The notes under the pieces are model-generated. The model was not told the origin of the DNA. It searched no databases and was given only the letters and a program-made list of their open reading frames with translations. Positions 16,877 to 26,631 of a stretch of DNA of 64,000 nucleotides are shown piece by piece (the first letter of the stretch is position 1; the number at the start of each line of letters is the position of its first letter). Origin of the DNA: Sulfitobacter indolifex (GTDB taxonomy: Bacteria; Pseudomonadota; Alphaproteobacteria; Rhodobacterales; Rhodobacteraceae); assembly GCF_022788655.1 (NCBI RefSeq), contig NZ_CP084951.1, positions 1,426,001 through 1,490,000 of the forward strand, read 5' to 3'. A program made the position numbers and the translations under genes.

Positions 16877-18022
16877 ATGGCGGAAAAACGCAAACTTTTC
16901 GAAGAGGTCGGGACCGACCAACCCACCCGTGCTCCGGTGCAAACCGGTGGCATCGACAAAGGCCGTGGCGGCGCCCGCGGCCCGATCCGGATCTGGCTGA
17001 TGATCCTCTTTGCGCTAGTCTTTATCATGATTGCCGTGGGCGGGCTTACGCGGCTTACGGACAGCGGCCTCAGCATCACTGAATGGCGTCCCGTGACCGG
17101 GGCTTTGCCGCCAATGAACGAGGCCGACTGGCAGGCGGAATTCGACAAATACAAGCAGATCGACGAGTTTCAGGTCCAGAACGCTTGGATGGAACTTGCT
17201 GATTTCAAAAGCATCTATTGGTGGGAATGGGGGCATCGGCAACTCGGTCGGGTCATCGGCCTCGTCTGGGCTTTGGGCTTTCTCTACTTCCTTCTTCGGC
17301 GTCAGATCCCGGGGGGCTGGACCAAACGCCTGCTCTTTATCGGCGCGTTGGGCGGCGCACAGGGGGCGATTGGTTGGTGGATGGTTGCCTCAGGCGTGAC
17401 CAGCGGGCAGGGGGTGACGGATGTGGCCTCTTACCGATTGGCGACCCATCTCGGCCTCGCCTTTGTCATCCTTGGCTTCATCACATGGTATGTGCTGCTG
17501 CTGGGCCGCAGCGAACGTGACCTGATTCAGGCCCGGCGCGCCAAGGAGGGTAAGCAGTTCGGTCTGGCCACGGGGCTCTTGCATTTTGCAGCGCTGCAGA
17601 TTCTGCTAGGGGCATTGGTCGCGGGCATCGACGCCGGGCGCTACTTCGTCGATTGGCCGCTGATGCAAGGCCAGTTCTTCCCACCGGAGGCTTTTGACAT
17701 CACGCCCACATGGCGCAATTTCTTCGAAAACCCCGGACTTGTCCAATTCATGCACCGGATGGCGGGCTATCTGCTTTTCGCTTTTGGCGTAGTCGTCTGG
17801 CTGCGCGGCCGCCGTTCGGCCCATGCACGCACGCGTTTTGCCTTTAATGCTGTGATGGCGGTGCTGGCATTGCAGGTGGTGCTGGGCATCACCACGGTGC
17901 TCTATGCCGCCCCTGTGCATCTGGCGTTGATGCATCAGGCACTGGCTGTGCTGCTTTGGGTGCTCATCCTGCGCGCGCGCTTCCTTGCCGCCTATCCCGT
18001 TGCCACATCGCTGAGAGGCTGA
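16877..18022 (+). CDS. ctaA: Heme A synthase (COX15/CtaA type)
   Basis: This inner-membrane enzyme oxidises the C8 methyl of heme O to the formyl group of heme A for cytochrome c oxidase. It has 381 residues with about eight transmembrane helices in two four-helix halves. The first helix carries GGLTRLTDSGLSITEWRPVTG, a signature of alphaproteobacterial and mitochondrial COX15, and conserved His residues appear in WEWGHRQLGR, THLG, FMHRMAGY and LMHQALAV. I place the start at MAEKRKLF, with GAGG nine bases before it. The peptidase gene begins three bases after its stop. Confidence 0.93.
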   Translation: MAEKRKLFEEVGTDQPTRAPVQTGGIDKGRGGARGPIRIWLMILFALVFIMIAVGGLTRLTDSGLSITEWRPVTGALPPMNEADWQAEFDKYKQIDEFQVQNAWMELADFKSIYWWEWGHRQLGRVIGLVWALGFLYFLLRRQIPGGWTKRLLFIGALGGAQGAIGWWMVASGVTSGQGVTDVASYRLATHLGLAFVILGFITWYVLLLGRSERDLIQARRAKEGKQFGLATGLLHFAALQILLGALVAGIDAGRYFVDWPLMQGQFFPPEAFDITPTWRNFFENPGLVQFMHRMAGYLLFAFGVVVWLRGRRSAHARTRFAFNAVMAVLALQVVLGITTVLYAAPVHLALMHQALAVLLWVLILRARFLAAYPVATSLRG

Positions 18023-18025
18023 GAC

Positions 18026-19507
18026 ATGACTGCATATGACAATTTGATGGCCTTTCAGCGCGAAACCGAAGCGCTGGCGCAGGTCGCGGGCCGCTTGGGC
18101 TGGGATCAAGAAACAGTCATGCCGCGTGGCGCCGCGCCGCAACGGGGCGAGGAGATGGCGGCGATGGAAGGCGTGCTGCACGCCCGCCGCATCGATCCGC
18201 GCATTGCCGATTGGCTCGAAACTATTGATCCGTCTGCTTTGGATGAAGTGGGGCAGGCCAACCTGCGTCATATCAAGCGCGACTTCGACCGTACCGTTCG
18301 CGTGCCTGCTGATCTGGCCGCACGGATTGCACGTGTCACCTCAGCCGCTCAAGGCACATGGGCCCAAGCCCGCGCCGCCGATGATTTCGCGGCCTTTGCA
18401 CCGACCTTGAAAGAAGTGATCTCTCTCAAACGTGAAGAGGGGGCCGCACTGGCCGAAGGCCGGGGCATCGGCATCTATGACGCAATGCTGGAGGATTACG
18501 AGCCTGGCACCACAGCAGCTGATCTCAGCGCTATGTTTGACGCGTTGCGCCCTAAATTGGTTGAATTGCGGGCAGCCGTGCGTGAAGCCGAAGCGCCGCC
18601 GGTGCTAGAGGGGCACTTTGACGAAGCCGCGCAGATGACCCTTGCCGCTAAACTGGCGCGGCGCTTTGGCTATGATCTTACCACGGGACGGATCGACAAG
18701 GCTGTGCATCCGTTTTCCTCCGGTTCGGGGTTGGACGTTCGGATTACGACGCGGACCAATGCACTTGATCCGTTTAACTGCTTTTATTCGACAGTTCACG
18801 AAGTTGGCCATGCCGCCTACGAACAGGGGATTGATAGCGCCTATCTGCTGACACCTTTGGGCCGAGGTGTGTCGATGGGGGTGCATGAAAGCCAAAGCCG
18901 CATCTATGAGAATCAGATTGGCCGCAGCCGTGCCTTCACCGGTTGGCTTTATAAAGAAATGACGACTGCTTACGGGGACTTTGGTGTCGCGGATGACGAG
19001 ACGTTTTATAAAATCGTTAACCGTGTGTCAGACGGGTTCATCCGTACCGAAGCCGATGAGTTACAATATAACCTGCACGTGTTGCTTCGCTTTGATCTTG
19101 AGCGGGCGTTGATGTCGGGCGATCTACAGGTCGATGGATTAGAAGCCGCGTGGAATGACCGGTTTGAGGCCGATTTCGGGTACCGGGTCGATCGTCCTTC
19201 AAACGGTGTGCTGCAGGACGTTCATTGGTCAGTCGGGCTGCTGGGGTATTTTCCGACCTATAGTCTTGGTAATGTCTACGCGGGATGCCTGAATGAAGCC
19301 CTACGTGTAGCGGTGCCGGATCTGGACGAGTCGCTTGCGCGGGGAGACACGAGCACGGCAACCAACTGGCTCCGTGAAAACGTACAACGGCATGGTGGGC
19401 TTTATGAGCCCCGCGAGGTTATTACGCGGGCTTGCGGAAAGGCGCCGAATGAGGCACCCTTGCTAAACTATCTCGAAGATAAGTTTACCGATTTATATGG
19501 AATTTAA
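18026..19507 (+). CDS. M32 (Taq-type) metallocarboxypeptidase
   Basis: This 493-residue cytoplasmic zinc carboxypeptidase of family M32 removes C-terminal residues from peptides. The zinc-binding HEVGHAAYEQG contains the HExxH signature, and the third ligand lies in MGVHESQSRIYENQIGR about 40 residues later. The family's DVRITTR block precedes the active site, and PTYSLGNVYAG is present near the C-terminus. It is the last gene of the pair with ctaA; no functional link between the two is known, and the short spacing probably reflects genome compaction. Confidence 0.93.
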   Translation: MTAYDNLMAFQRETEALAQVAGRLGWDQETVMPRGAAPQRGEEMAAMEGVLHARRIDPRIADWLETIDPSALDEVGQANLRHIKRDFDRTVRVPADLAARIARVTSAAQGTWAQARAADDFAAFAPTLKEVISLKREEGAALAEGRGIGIYDAMLEDYEPGTTAADLSAMFDALRPKLVELRAAVREAEAPPVLEGHFDEAAQMTLAAKLARRFGYDLTTGRIDKAVHPFSSGSGLDVRITTRTNALDPFNCFYSTVHEVGHAAYEQGIDSAYLLTPLGRGVSMGVHESQSRIYENQIGRSRAFTGWLYKEMTTAYGDFGVADDETFYKIVNRVSDGFIRTEADELQYNLHVLLRFDLERALMSGDLQVDGLEAAWNDRFEADFGYRVDRPSNGVLQDVHWSVGLLGYFPTYSLGNVYAGCLNEALRVAVPDLDESLARGDTSTATNWLRENVQRHGGLYEPREVITRACGKAPNEAPLLNYLEDKFTDLYGI

Positions 19508-19685
19508 ACTCATAAAATTTAAGCTCATAAATAGGGAACAACTGGCCTTCGCCGGCGTTGCTTAAACAACGGGCACCACTGCAATCCTTAACTATGCTTT
19601 AGCATTTCGGCTTTGCTCTAGGTAAGATAATATGCAATGGTGCGGAGAGTTTCGGTTTTTAAGATATCATAGGAGTACCTAATCA

Positions 19686-20018
19686 ATGAAAATTCTTGCA
19701 ACGGTCGCGGCGACTATCGCTCTTACGGGTGCTGCTTTCGCCCAAACAACAACTCAAGAAGCTGTGCTGGGCGCGTCTGACGATGCCGTGTATTCGCTTC
19801 AGGTTCAGGGCGCCAACGGCGTTGTTTATAACTGTAAGCCAAACCCGGTCACAGTTGACGGCAACACTGCACGCGTTTGCGTACGCGCAGATGGTGCTGG
19901 CCTCTTTGCAGCCGGTGCTGGCCTTGGTGGCGGCGCAGCAGCAGCTGGCGCGGCATTGGTTCTGGTTGCTATCGCAGCGGGCTCCTCGTCCTCTTCGACA
20001 ACTACTACTACCAACTAA
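19686..20018 (+). CDS. Small secreted protein with Gly/Ala-rich hydrophobic tail, unknown function
   Basis: I do not recognise this 110-residue protein. It begins with a clear signal peptide (MKILATVAATIALTGAAFAQ). A short mature domain with two Cys residues (in VYNCKP and ARVCVR) could form a disulfide. A Gly/Ala-rich hydrophobic segment of about 25 residues follows, and the protein ends in a run of Ser and Thr. Such a layout suggests a small envelope protein anchored or packed against a membrane. AGGAG lies ten bases before the ATG, the 178-base upstream gap is AT-rich, and a strong terminator follows, so it is an independent and probably well-expressed transcript. Confidence 0.75.
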   Translation: MKILATVAATIALTGAAFAQTTTQEAVLGASDDAVYSLQVQGANGVVYNCKPNPVTVDGNTARVCVRADGAGLFAAGAGLGGGAAAAGAALVLVAIAAGSSSSSTTTTTN

Positions 20019-20043
20019 TTTCTTAACATAAGCTTAAGATCAG

Positions 20044-20078
20044 AAAATCCCCCGTGCCTCTGGCGCGGGGGATTTTTT
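20044..20078 (+). terminator. Strong Rho-independent terminator of the small secreted protein gene
   Basis: AAAATCCCCCG pairs perfectly with CGGGGGATTTT, and the stem continues through a T-G pair and GCC/GGC to a three-base loop, about 15 bp in all. The stem's 3' arm runs straight into the T-run. Confidence 0.92.
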
Positions 20079-20087
20079 CTGTTCGAT

Positions 20088-20121
20088 CGTAGACTTGGGA
20101 AAAACGTAGACTTGGAAAGAA
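20088..20121. repeat. Tandem 17-bp duplication between two terminators
   Basis: Two adjacent copies (20088-20104 and 20105-20121) share 15 of 17 bases around CGTAGACTTGG. They fill the short gap between the rightward and leftward terminators and are not part of either hairpin stem. A replication-slippage event is the simplest origin. Confidence 0.7.
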
Positions 20122-20150
20122 AATCGCCCCGAAGCTTTCACTTCGGGGCG
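20116..20150 (-). terminator. Rho-independent terminator of gyrA
   Basis: CGCCCCGAAG (20125-20134) pairs with CTTCGGGGCG (20141-20150), a perfect 10-bp stem with a six-base loop. On the minus strand it is followed by ATTTTCTTT. It lies 13 bases after the gyrA stop. Confidence 0.88.
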
Positions 20151-20163
20151 GGATAACCGGTTA

Positions 20164-22914
20164 TTATTCGGCGGCGCCGTCGTCCTCGACAGCGTCATCC
20201 TCTTCGTTCCCCTGATCGGCAATCCAAGCCACGCTGACAACTTCTTCATTCTTGCCGGTGCTAAAGACCTTCACCCCGCCCGCGCTACGCGACCGGAAAG
20301 AGATACCTTCAACTGGCACGCGGATTGATTGGCCTTTGGACGTGGCCAACATGACCTGATCCGACATCTCAACTGGGAAGCAGGCAACAATTGGACCGTG
20401 CGCCATGGCTTTCGTCCAGGCTGTGACGCCCATGCCGCCTCGACCGCGCACAGGATAATCGTGAGCAGAAGAAACTTTACCCGCGCCCTTGGCGGTGATC
20501 GTCAAGATCAGGTCTTCGGCTGCCGACATCTCTGCGTAGCGTTCGGTGCTCAACTGCCCGGCTTGAACCTGTTCTTCCTCGTCATCTGTGCTGTCGTCAT
20601 CCGTTAACCCGGCCATCAAGCGGCGCTGTTTGAGGTAAGCGACACGCTCTTCCGAGGTTGCTTCGAAATGGCGGATCACGGACATCGAAACTAGATTGTC
20701 CCCTTTGCCCAAACGGATACCGCGTACGCCGACCGAGTTGCGCGAGTTGAAAATCCGCACGTCGGTGGCGGGGAAGCGGATGGCCCGGCCAGCGTCGGTA
20801 ACCAGCATCACGTCATCATCGTTTGATGCGATGCGGGCGTTGATCAATGTGGTGCCTTCATGCTCACCTTCGAACTTCATGGCGATCTTGCCATTGGACT
20901 TCACGTTGGTGAAATCCGACAGCTTGTTGCGGCGCACGGTCCCGGCGGAGGTGGCAAAAACCACTTGCAGATCGTCCCAGTCCTTCTCATCCCGGTCAAC
21001 CGGCATGATCGCAGCAACAGAGACGCCGGTGGGGATGGGCAGGATGTTGACGATGGCCTTGCCCTTGGCAGTCCGCGCGCCTTGAGGCAAGCGCCATGTC
21101 TTCAGTTTATAGACCATGCCGTCGGTGGTGAAGAACAGCAGCTGCGTATGGGTATTAGCGACGAAAAGGTTGGTAACGACATCCTCTTCTTTGGTCTGCA
21201 TGCCCGAAACACCCTTGCCGCCGCGGCGCTGCGCGCGGAAATCGACCAGGGGCGTGCGTTTGATATAGCCGCCAGAAGTCACGGTCACGACCATATCTTC
21301 GCGGGCGATCAGGTCTTCATCGTCCATGTCACCGGACCAGTCGACAATCTCGGTGCGACGCGGCACGGCAAAGAGTTCACGTACTTCGCGCAACTCGTCC
21401 GAGATGATGCCGAGGATACGTTCGCGGGATCCGAGAATTTCAAGGTATTCCTTGATCTTGCTCGCCAGCTCTTCCAACTCGTCGGTGACTTCTTTGACGC
21501 CGATCTGCGTCAGGCGCTGTAGGCGGAGTTCCAAAATGGCGCGGGCCTGAGCCTCGGACAGGTTATAGGTGCCATCGTCGTTCGCGGTATGGGTCGGATC
21601 GTCGATCAGCGCGATATAGGGCAGAATGTCTTCGGCAGGCCAACGGCGCGTCATCAGCTTTTCGCGCGCCTCAGAAGCATCGGTGGAGGAGCGGATGGTG
21701 GCGACAACTTCGTCGATGTTGGTGACGGCCACAGCCAGACCACAGAGGATATGGCTCCGCTCGCGCGCTTTGCGCAGCAGATAGGCGGTGCGTCGGGCGA
21801 CAACATCTTCGCGGAAGTCGATGAAGTAGCTGAGGAATTTGCGCAACGTAAGCTGTTCAGGGCGGCCACCGTTGAGCGCCAGCATGTTACAACCGAAATA
21901 GGTTTGCATCGGCGTAAAGCGGTAAAGTTGGTTCATCACGACTTCGGCAGTCGCGTCGCGTTTAAGCTCGACCACCACGCGCACGCCGTTACGGTCGCTT
22001 TCGTCCTGAACGTGGGAAATGCCTTCGATCTTTTTGTCGCGGACCTGTTCTGCGATCTTTTCGATCATCGACGCTTTGTTAACCTGATAGGGGATCTCGT
22101 CGATCACGATGGCCCAGCGGTCTTTGCGGATCTCTTCGACCCGCGTCTTGGCGCGGATCACCACGCTGCCGCGGCCCTCAAGGTAGGCTTTGCGCGCGCC
22201 GGAACGGCCGAGCATGATCCCGCCTGTGGGGAAATCGGGGCCGGGGACATAGTCGATCAATTGCTCGGACGTCAGATCCGGATCTTCGATCAGGGCCAGC
22301 GTGGCGTCGATCACTTCGCCAAGGTTATGCGGCGGAATGTTGGTTGCCATGCCGACGGCAATACCGCCCGCGCCATTGACCAGCATGTTAGGGAAGCGCG
22401 CCGGCAGAACCGTCGGCTCTTTCTGCTTGCCGTCATAGTTGTCTTGATAGTCGACGGTGTCTTTGTCGATGTCTGCCAGTAGAAATGCGGCCGGCTTGTC
22501 CATACGCACTTCGGTATAGCGCATCGCCGCCGGGTTATCGCCGTCCATCGAGCCAAAGTTGCCTTGACCGTCGAGCAGCGGCAGCGACATGGAGAAATCC
22601 TGCGCCATACGCACCAAAGCGTCATAGATCGCAGAGTCACCATGCGGGTGGTACTGGCCCATAACATCGCCCACCGGGCGGGCAGATTTGCGATAGGACT
22701 TTTCGTGGGTGTTGCCCGTTTCATGCATGGCAAAAAGGATGCGGCGATGCACCGGTTTTAGCCCGTCGCGCAGATCGGGGATCGCCCGGCTGACGATCAC
22801 CGACATCGCATAGTCCAGATAGGACGTGCGCATCTCGTGTTCGATTGTTACCGACGGCCCGTGGAAAATAGGCTTTTCGTCTGCGTTATCAGGAGTTTCC
22901 GGCGTATCGTTCAC
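20164..22914 (-). CDS. gyrA: DNA gyrase subunit A
   Basis: GyrA cuts and rejoins DNA during ATP-driven negative supercoiling with GyrB. At 916 residues it is full length. The catalytic Tyr is at about residue 133 ([10 protein letters not shown]). The quinolone-determining positions equivalent to E. coli Ser83 and Asp87 are unmutated Ser94 and Asp98 in [15 protein letters not shown], so no common target resistance is visible. The C-terminal wrapping domain has the GyrA box QRRGGKG, which marks it as gyrase rather than topoisomerase IV. The protein ends in an acidic tail ([10 protein letters not shown]). It has its own terminator and a 190-base upstream gap shared with the divergent usg gene. 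Confidence 0.98.
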   Translation of the reverse strand: MNDTPETPDNADEKPIFHGPSVTIEHEMRTSYLDYAMSVIVSRAIPDLRDGLKPVHRRILFAMHETGNTHEKSYRKSARPVGDVMGQYHPHGDSAIYDALVRMAQDFSMSLPLLDGQGNFGSMDGDNPAAMRYTEVRMDKPAAFLLADIDKDTVDYQDNYDGKQKEPTVLPARFPNMLVNGAGGIAVGMATNIPPHNLGEVIDATLALIEDPDLTSEQLIDYVPGPDFPTGGIMLGRSGARKAYLEGRGSVVIRAKTRVEEIRKDRWAIVIDEIPYQVNKASMIEKIAEQVRDKKIEGISHVQDESDRNGVRVVVELKRDATAEVVMNQLYRFTPMQTYFGCNMLALNGGRPEQLTLRKFLSYFIDFREDVVARRTAYLLRKARERSHILCGLAVAVTNIDEVVATIRSSTDASEAREKLMTRRWPAEDILPYIALIDDPTHTANDDGTYNLSEAQARAILELRLQRLTQIGVKEVTDELEELASKIKEYLEILGSRERILGIISDELREVRELFAVPRRTEIVDWSGDMDDEDLIAREDMVVTVTSGGYIKRTPLVDFRAQRRGGKGVSGMQTKEEDVVTNLFVANTHTQLLFFTTDGMVYKLKTWRLPQGARTAKGKAIVNILPIPTGVSVAAIMPVDRDEKDWDDLQVVFATSAGTVRRNKLSDFTNVKSNGKIAMKFEGEHEGTTLINARIASNDDDVMLVTDAGRAIRFPATDVRIFNSRNSVGVRGIRLGKGDNLVSMSVIRHFEATSEERVAYLKQRRLMAGLTDDDSTDDEEEQVQAGQLSTERYAEMSAAEDLILTITAKGAGKVSSAHDYPVRGRGGMGVTAWTKAMAHGPIVACFPVEMSDQVMLATSKGQSIRVPVEGISFRSRSAGGVKVFSTGKNEEVVSVAWIADQGNEEDDAVEDDGAAE

Positions 22915-23104
22915 GTGTCTTGCCCACCATTTTTATGGTTCTATATCTTGGGGTTTTCTATAGCAGACGGGGCATATCAGGTGCAATGGCTGTGGCCAAA
23001 ACGCACTGGCAGCACTCCAAGCTGAGTGCCAACATGCTGTTTTCATTGAAAAGTAATTCTCACCGCGCAAACTTGTCATACAGAGGCAGCAAAGGAGGCG
23101 CAAT

Positions 23105-23374
23105 ATGCCCCGCAGTGAAACCGAAATGATGCTGAAAGGTTACGGGCTGACCACGGCAGAGTTCTTTTATCATATGCCCGACTACGCCCATGTGCTCAAC
23201 AGCTACATCTGGCAGGAGTATGACATCGCGCCAGATCATCCGCGGCTGTTTAAATTCGTAGAGTTTTGGCAAGCCGAGTTAGACGGCCCGTTGCATTCGG
23301 TGCGCTTTACCCACCGCAAGATGATCAGCCCCGGGGAATGGCAAAATCAGGTGGGTGAGTTTACGCTACATTAA
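23105..23374 (+). CDS. usg: Usg family protein
   Basis: This 89-residue protein belongs to the Usg family of small alphaproteobacterial proteins, first noted near tryptophan-synthesis genes; its molecular function is not established. The family's conserved aromatic and acidic stretches are visible: MLKGYGLTTAEFFYHMPDY, YIWQEYDIAPDHPRL and KFVEFWQAELDGPLHSVR. A very good ribosome site, AAAGGAGG, lies just before the ATG. It is divergent from gyrA and convergent with the radical SAM gene, so it is transcribed alone here, away from any trp gene. Confidence 0.88.
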   Translation: MPRSETEMMLKGYGLTTAEFFYHMPDYAHVLNSYIWQEYDIAPDHPRLFKFVEFWQAELDGPLHSVRFTHRKMISPGEWQNQVGEFTLH

Positions 23375-23391
23375 TCTAATGGGCAGGGGTG

Positions 23392-24339
23392 TCAGGCAGA
23401 ACAGCTCGCCCCGCCCAGCACGCAGAACTTGGCACAATGGGGATGGTTCAGGGCCACGTCACGCTCGGCTTCGGCCAAGGTCGTGCCAAGTTCAAACTCT
23501 GGGTCATAGGGCAGCAAGGTACAGGCCAGTACAGCAGGCTTCTCAGCGCCTTTGCGTTTGACCACCATACGCGATGAGGCACACATCACCGCGTCGGGCG
23601 AAATATCCAAGATGCCCCAGCAGGCGGTGGTGATCTCTGGCACCTCGACGGCTTCGTCCATCTCTGGGAAGAGCACCGTCATACCGGGGTCATGCGCGTC
23701 GATGTCAAAGCCATGCTCGGCGTAAAATGCGGCATAGCCCGCGCGGCTGTCGGCATCGCTGTCGGCAAAAATAGAGCGACCCGCGACGGCCATTCGAAAC
23801 CCGTTGTCGCGCAGCCATTCCATGCCGATCAGCGTCTTATCAAACGCCCCTTCACCACGTTCCGCATCGTGCAGATCACGGCGGTAGTGGTCGACAGAGA
23901 TGCGGAAGGTCATTTGGCCGGGGTACGCATCGCGCAGGCGCAACAACCCGTCTTGCACGGATTTGCGCATGATCGGGCGCATGGCATTTGTCAGGATCAA
24001 CACCTCATAGCCGCGCATCAAAGAGGCTTCCGTGATCTCAACCATTTGCGGGTTCATGAACGGCTCACCGCCCGTAAAGGCGATTTCACGCACCGGCCAG
24101 TCACGCTCAACAATCTGGTCAAGGTAATCGCGCACCTCATCAGCGGTGATATAGACCAGCGCGTCATTTTTCGGGCTGGAGGCGATGTAGCAGTTCACAC
24201 ATTCGATGTTGCACAGGGTGCCGGTATTGAACCACAGCGTCTCGGCCCCGCGCAGGGCAACGGTGGCGCGTGGTTCCCCCTTGGCGGTGACCGCCGGGTT
24301 CTGGAACTTGCCCTCGTTTGCTTGCGCGATATCTTTCAT
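23392..24339 (-). CDS. Radical SAM protein of unknown reaction
   Basis: This 315-residue protein uses a [4Fe-4S] cluster and S-adenosylmethionine, shown by CNIECVNC (the CxxxCxxC triad, around residues 43-50) and the AdoMet-contacting GGEPF motif (TGGEPFMNPQMVEI). The C-terminus is unusual for a minimal family member: HCAKFCVLGGASCSA has three Cys in the last 14 residues and resembles the cluster-binding end of SPASM-type proteins. Further Cys residues occur in TACWGI and VMCASS. It may therefore carry an auxiliary cluster. Neighbours are usg and zwf, transcribed separately, so context gives no substrate. Candidates include peptide or cofactor modification; none is favoured. Confidence 0.85.
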   Translation of the reverse strand: MKDIAQANEGKFQNPAVTAKGEPRATVALRGAETLWFNTGTLCNIECVNCYIASSPKNDALVYITADEVRDYLDQIVERDWPVREIAFTGGEPFMNPQMVEITEASLMRGYEVLILTNAMRPIMRKSVQDGLLRLRDAYPGQMTFRISVDHYRRDLHDAERGEGAFDKTLIGMEWLRDNGFRMAVAGRSIFADSDADSRAGYAAFYAEHGFDIDAHDPGMTVLFPEMDEAVEVPEITTACWGILDISPDAVMCASSRMVVKRKGAEKPAVLACTLLPYDPEFELGTTLAEAERDVALNHPHCAKFCVLGGASCSA

Positions 24340-24499
24340 GATTGGTCCTTGCGTGATCCCGTTTGTTCCTGTCCAGTTGTGCTAAGCTATTGCGGCCCTG
24401 CCTAAAAGTCCAAGGTGCGGGGTGCACAGTCTTGTGAACTGGGTAAAAATGAGTATGTTTGCGCTAACTTTGCTAGCTCTCACAGACAAGGATTAATTG

Positions 24500-25963
24500 A
24501 TGGTTTCGCGCGTTATTCCTGTCGACCCCTTTGATTTGGTTATTTTTGGTGGGACGGGCGACTTGGCTCGGCGCAAAATTTTGCCCGGCCTCTACCGGCG
24601 TTATTGCGCGGGTCAGATGCCAGAAGAGGCCCGGATCATCGGCGCCGCACGCACAGAGATGGACGTCGCAGGCTACCGCGAAATGGTGTCTGAAGCGATC
24701 AGTGAGTTTGGCGGCAAAGATGCTTGCGACAACCTTGACGCATTTCTGGCCAAGCTTGACTACATTGCGATCGACGCACGGGGAGAGACCGGCTGGGCCG
24801 AACTGCAGAAGATAATGGCCGGGAAGGATCGGATTGAGGTTTACTACTTCTCCGTCGCGCCCAGCCTGTTTGGTGATTTGGCCGAGCGTTTGCAGCAATG
24901 GGGAATGGCGGGCGAAGACAGCCGCATTGTCGTGGAAAAACCTTTTGGCCGTGATCTGGAAAGTGCACGGGCGCTGAACGCAACGCTGGCGACCTATTTC
25001 AAGGAACAGCAGATCTACCGCATCGACCACTACCTTGGCAAAGAGACGGTGCAAAATCTCATGGCCGTACGCTTTGGCAATATGCTGTTTGAGCCGCTTT
25101 GGAACCGGCAATACGTCGATCACATCCAGATCACCGTGGCCGAGACTGTGGGGGTCGGGGGGCGCGGCGAATATTACGACAAATCCGGTGCCATGCGGGA
25201 CATGGTGCAAAACCACCTGATGCAGCTTTTGTGCCTGATCGCGATGGAGCCGCCAGCGCGCTTTGATCCTGATGCGGTGCGCGATGAGAAACTCAAAGTG
25301 ATCCGCGCGCTTGACCCCGTGCTGCCGCATCACCTTGTCCGAGGTCAGTATGAGGCCGAGGCGGGGAATGAGGAGAAGGCGCCCAGCTATCGCGATGCCG
25401 TGGAGAACCCGCGTTCGCGCACCGAAAGCTTTGTGGCACTGAAGGCGCATATCAGCAATTGGCGCTGGCATGGCACGCCCTTCTATCTGCGCACCGGCAA
25501 ACGCATGGTCGCCCGGTCAAGCGAGATCACCGTGGTGTTCAAAGACACGCCACATTCGATCTTTGCCGAAGACGCGGGCCGTCACCGCAACGTGCTGTCG
25601 ATCCGGCTGCAACCCAACGAAGGCATCACCCTTGGCGTGACGATCAAGGAACCGGGGCCGGGGGGCATGCGTCTTGTCGATGTGCCGCTTGATATGACAT
25701 TTGCCGAGGCGCTCGGCCCTGATGGGGGCGATCAGGTCGATGCCTATGAGCGGCTGATCATGGACGTGATCCGGGGCAACCAGACATTGTTCATGCGCGA
25801 TGACGAGGTCGAGGCCGCGTGGGCTTGGACCGATCCGATCATCCAAGGCTGGGAGGCGCGCAATGATGTGCCAAAGCCCTATGACAGCGGCTCTACCGGG
25901 CCCACGGATGCAGGTGAAATGATGCGGCGCGATGGCCGTGAATGGCGAAAGGTATCCCCATGA
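24500..25963 (+). CDS. zwf: Glucose-6-phosphate 1-dehydrogenase
   Basis: Zwf oxidises glucose 6-phosphate to 6-phosphogluconolactone with NADP, opening the Entner-Doudoroff and oxidative pentose-phosphate routes. The nucleotide-binding FGGTGDLARRK is near the N-terminus and the active-site signature RIDHYLGKETVQN is near residue 175. The length, 487 residues, is normal. I prefer the ATG of MVSRVIP, with AAGGA eight bases upstream, to the TTG one codon earlier. The stop overlaps the start of pgl by four bases (ATGA). It heads the zwf-pgl-pgi operon and is divergent from the radical SAM gene. Confidence 0.96.
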   Translation: MVSRVIPVDPFDLVIFGGTGDLARRKILPGLYRRYCAGQMPEEARIIGAARTEMDVAGYREMVSEAISEFGGKDACDNLDAFLAKLDYIAIDARGETGWAELQKIMAGKDRIEVYYFSVAPSLFGDLAERLQQWGMAGEDSRIVVEKPFGRDLESARALNATLATYFKEQQIYRIDHYLGKETVQNLMAVRFGNMLFEPLWNRQYVDHIQITVAETVGVGGRGEYYDKSGAMRDMVQNHLMQLLCLIAMEPPARFDPDAVRDEKLKVIRALDPVLPHHLVRGQYEAEAGNEEKAPSYRDAVENPRSRTESFVALKAHISNWRWHGTPFYLRTGKRMVARSSEITVVFKDTPHSIFAEDAGRHRNVLSIRLQPNEGITLGVTIKEPGPGGMRLVDVPLDMTFAEALGPDGGDQVDAYERLIMDVIRGNQTLFMRDDEVEAAWAWTDPIIQGWEARNDVPKPYDSGSTGPTDAGEMMRRDGREWRKVSP

Positions 25964-26631
25964 ACTTCATCGAATATGCAGACCGCGAAATGCTGGTCAT
26001 GAATGTCGCCAACAAACTGGCGGGCAAATTGAAATCGGCGCTCTCGGGTAATGACCGGGTGTCGTTTGCCGTGCCCGGCGGCTCTACCCCCGGGCCGATC
26101 TTTGAGATGCTCAGCGCGACCGATCTTGATTGGGACCGGGTAGACGTGTTGCTGACCGACGAACGCTGGGTCGATGGGAATGATCCGCTGTCCAACGCGC
26201 GGCTGGTGCGGGAGCATCTGCTGAACGACCGCGCTGCCGCTGCGCGGTTCATCCCGTTTTTCCGCGCCGGTCTGACACCGGGCGAGGGGGCAGAGGCTGT
26301 GGCGCCCAGTTTGGCCGCCCATATGCCGATCTCTGTTATGCTGCTAGGGATGGGAGATGACATGCACACCGCCTCGCTCTTTCCCGGCGACCCAAGTTTG
26401 CATGACGCGCTGGCCGCAGATGCGCCGCTTCTATGTCCGGTCTATCCTCAGGGTCAGCCGACCGCGCGTGTCACGCTCCCGGCACATGTGTTGGATGGGG
26501 CATTGAACAAACACCTCGTTATCTTCGGCGATGAGAAACGTGCTGCTTTGGAGCGCGCGGAGACGCTTTCACCGGAGGAGGCACCCATATCAGCGGTGCT
26601 TGATGGAACCGAAGTTTACTGGGCAGCATGA
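25960..26631 (+). CDS. pgl: 6-phosphogluconolactonase
   Basis: Pgl hydrolyses 6-phosphogluconolactone to 6-phosphogluconate, the step after Zwf. It is the DevB-type enzyme of 223 residues, related to glucosamine-6-phosphate isomerases. [15 protein letters not shown] and [25 protein letters not shown] hold the phosphate-binding and catalytic residues, and [16 protein letters not shown] is the usual third block (many homologs read GDGHTASLFP). The ATG start overlaps the zwf stop, and its own stop overlaps the pgi start, so the three genes are translationally coupled. Confidence 0.94.
   Translation: MNFIEYADREMLVMNVANKLAGKLKSALSGNDRVSFAVPGGSTPGPIFEMLSATDLDWDRVDVLLTDERWVDGNDPLSNARLVREHLLNDRAAAARFIPFFRAGLTPGEGAEAVAPSLAAHMPISVMLLGMGDDMHTASLFPGDPSLHDALAADAPLLCPVYPQGQPTARVTLPAHVLDGALNKHLVIFGDEKRAALERAETLSPEEAPISAVLDGTEVYWAA

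Noticed and set aside
20023..20037. A second TTAA-N7-TTAA (CtrA-like) match
   Set aside because: It lies after the stop of the small secreted protein gene and just before its terminator, with only a convergent gene beyond, so it cannot serve a promoter. It also lacks the final C and is probably chance in AT-rich sequence.
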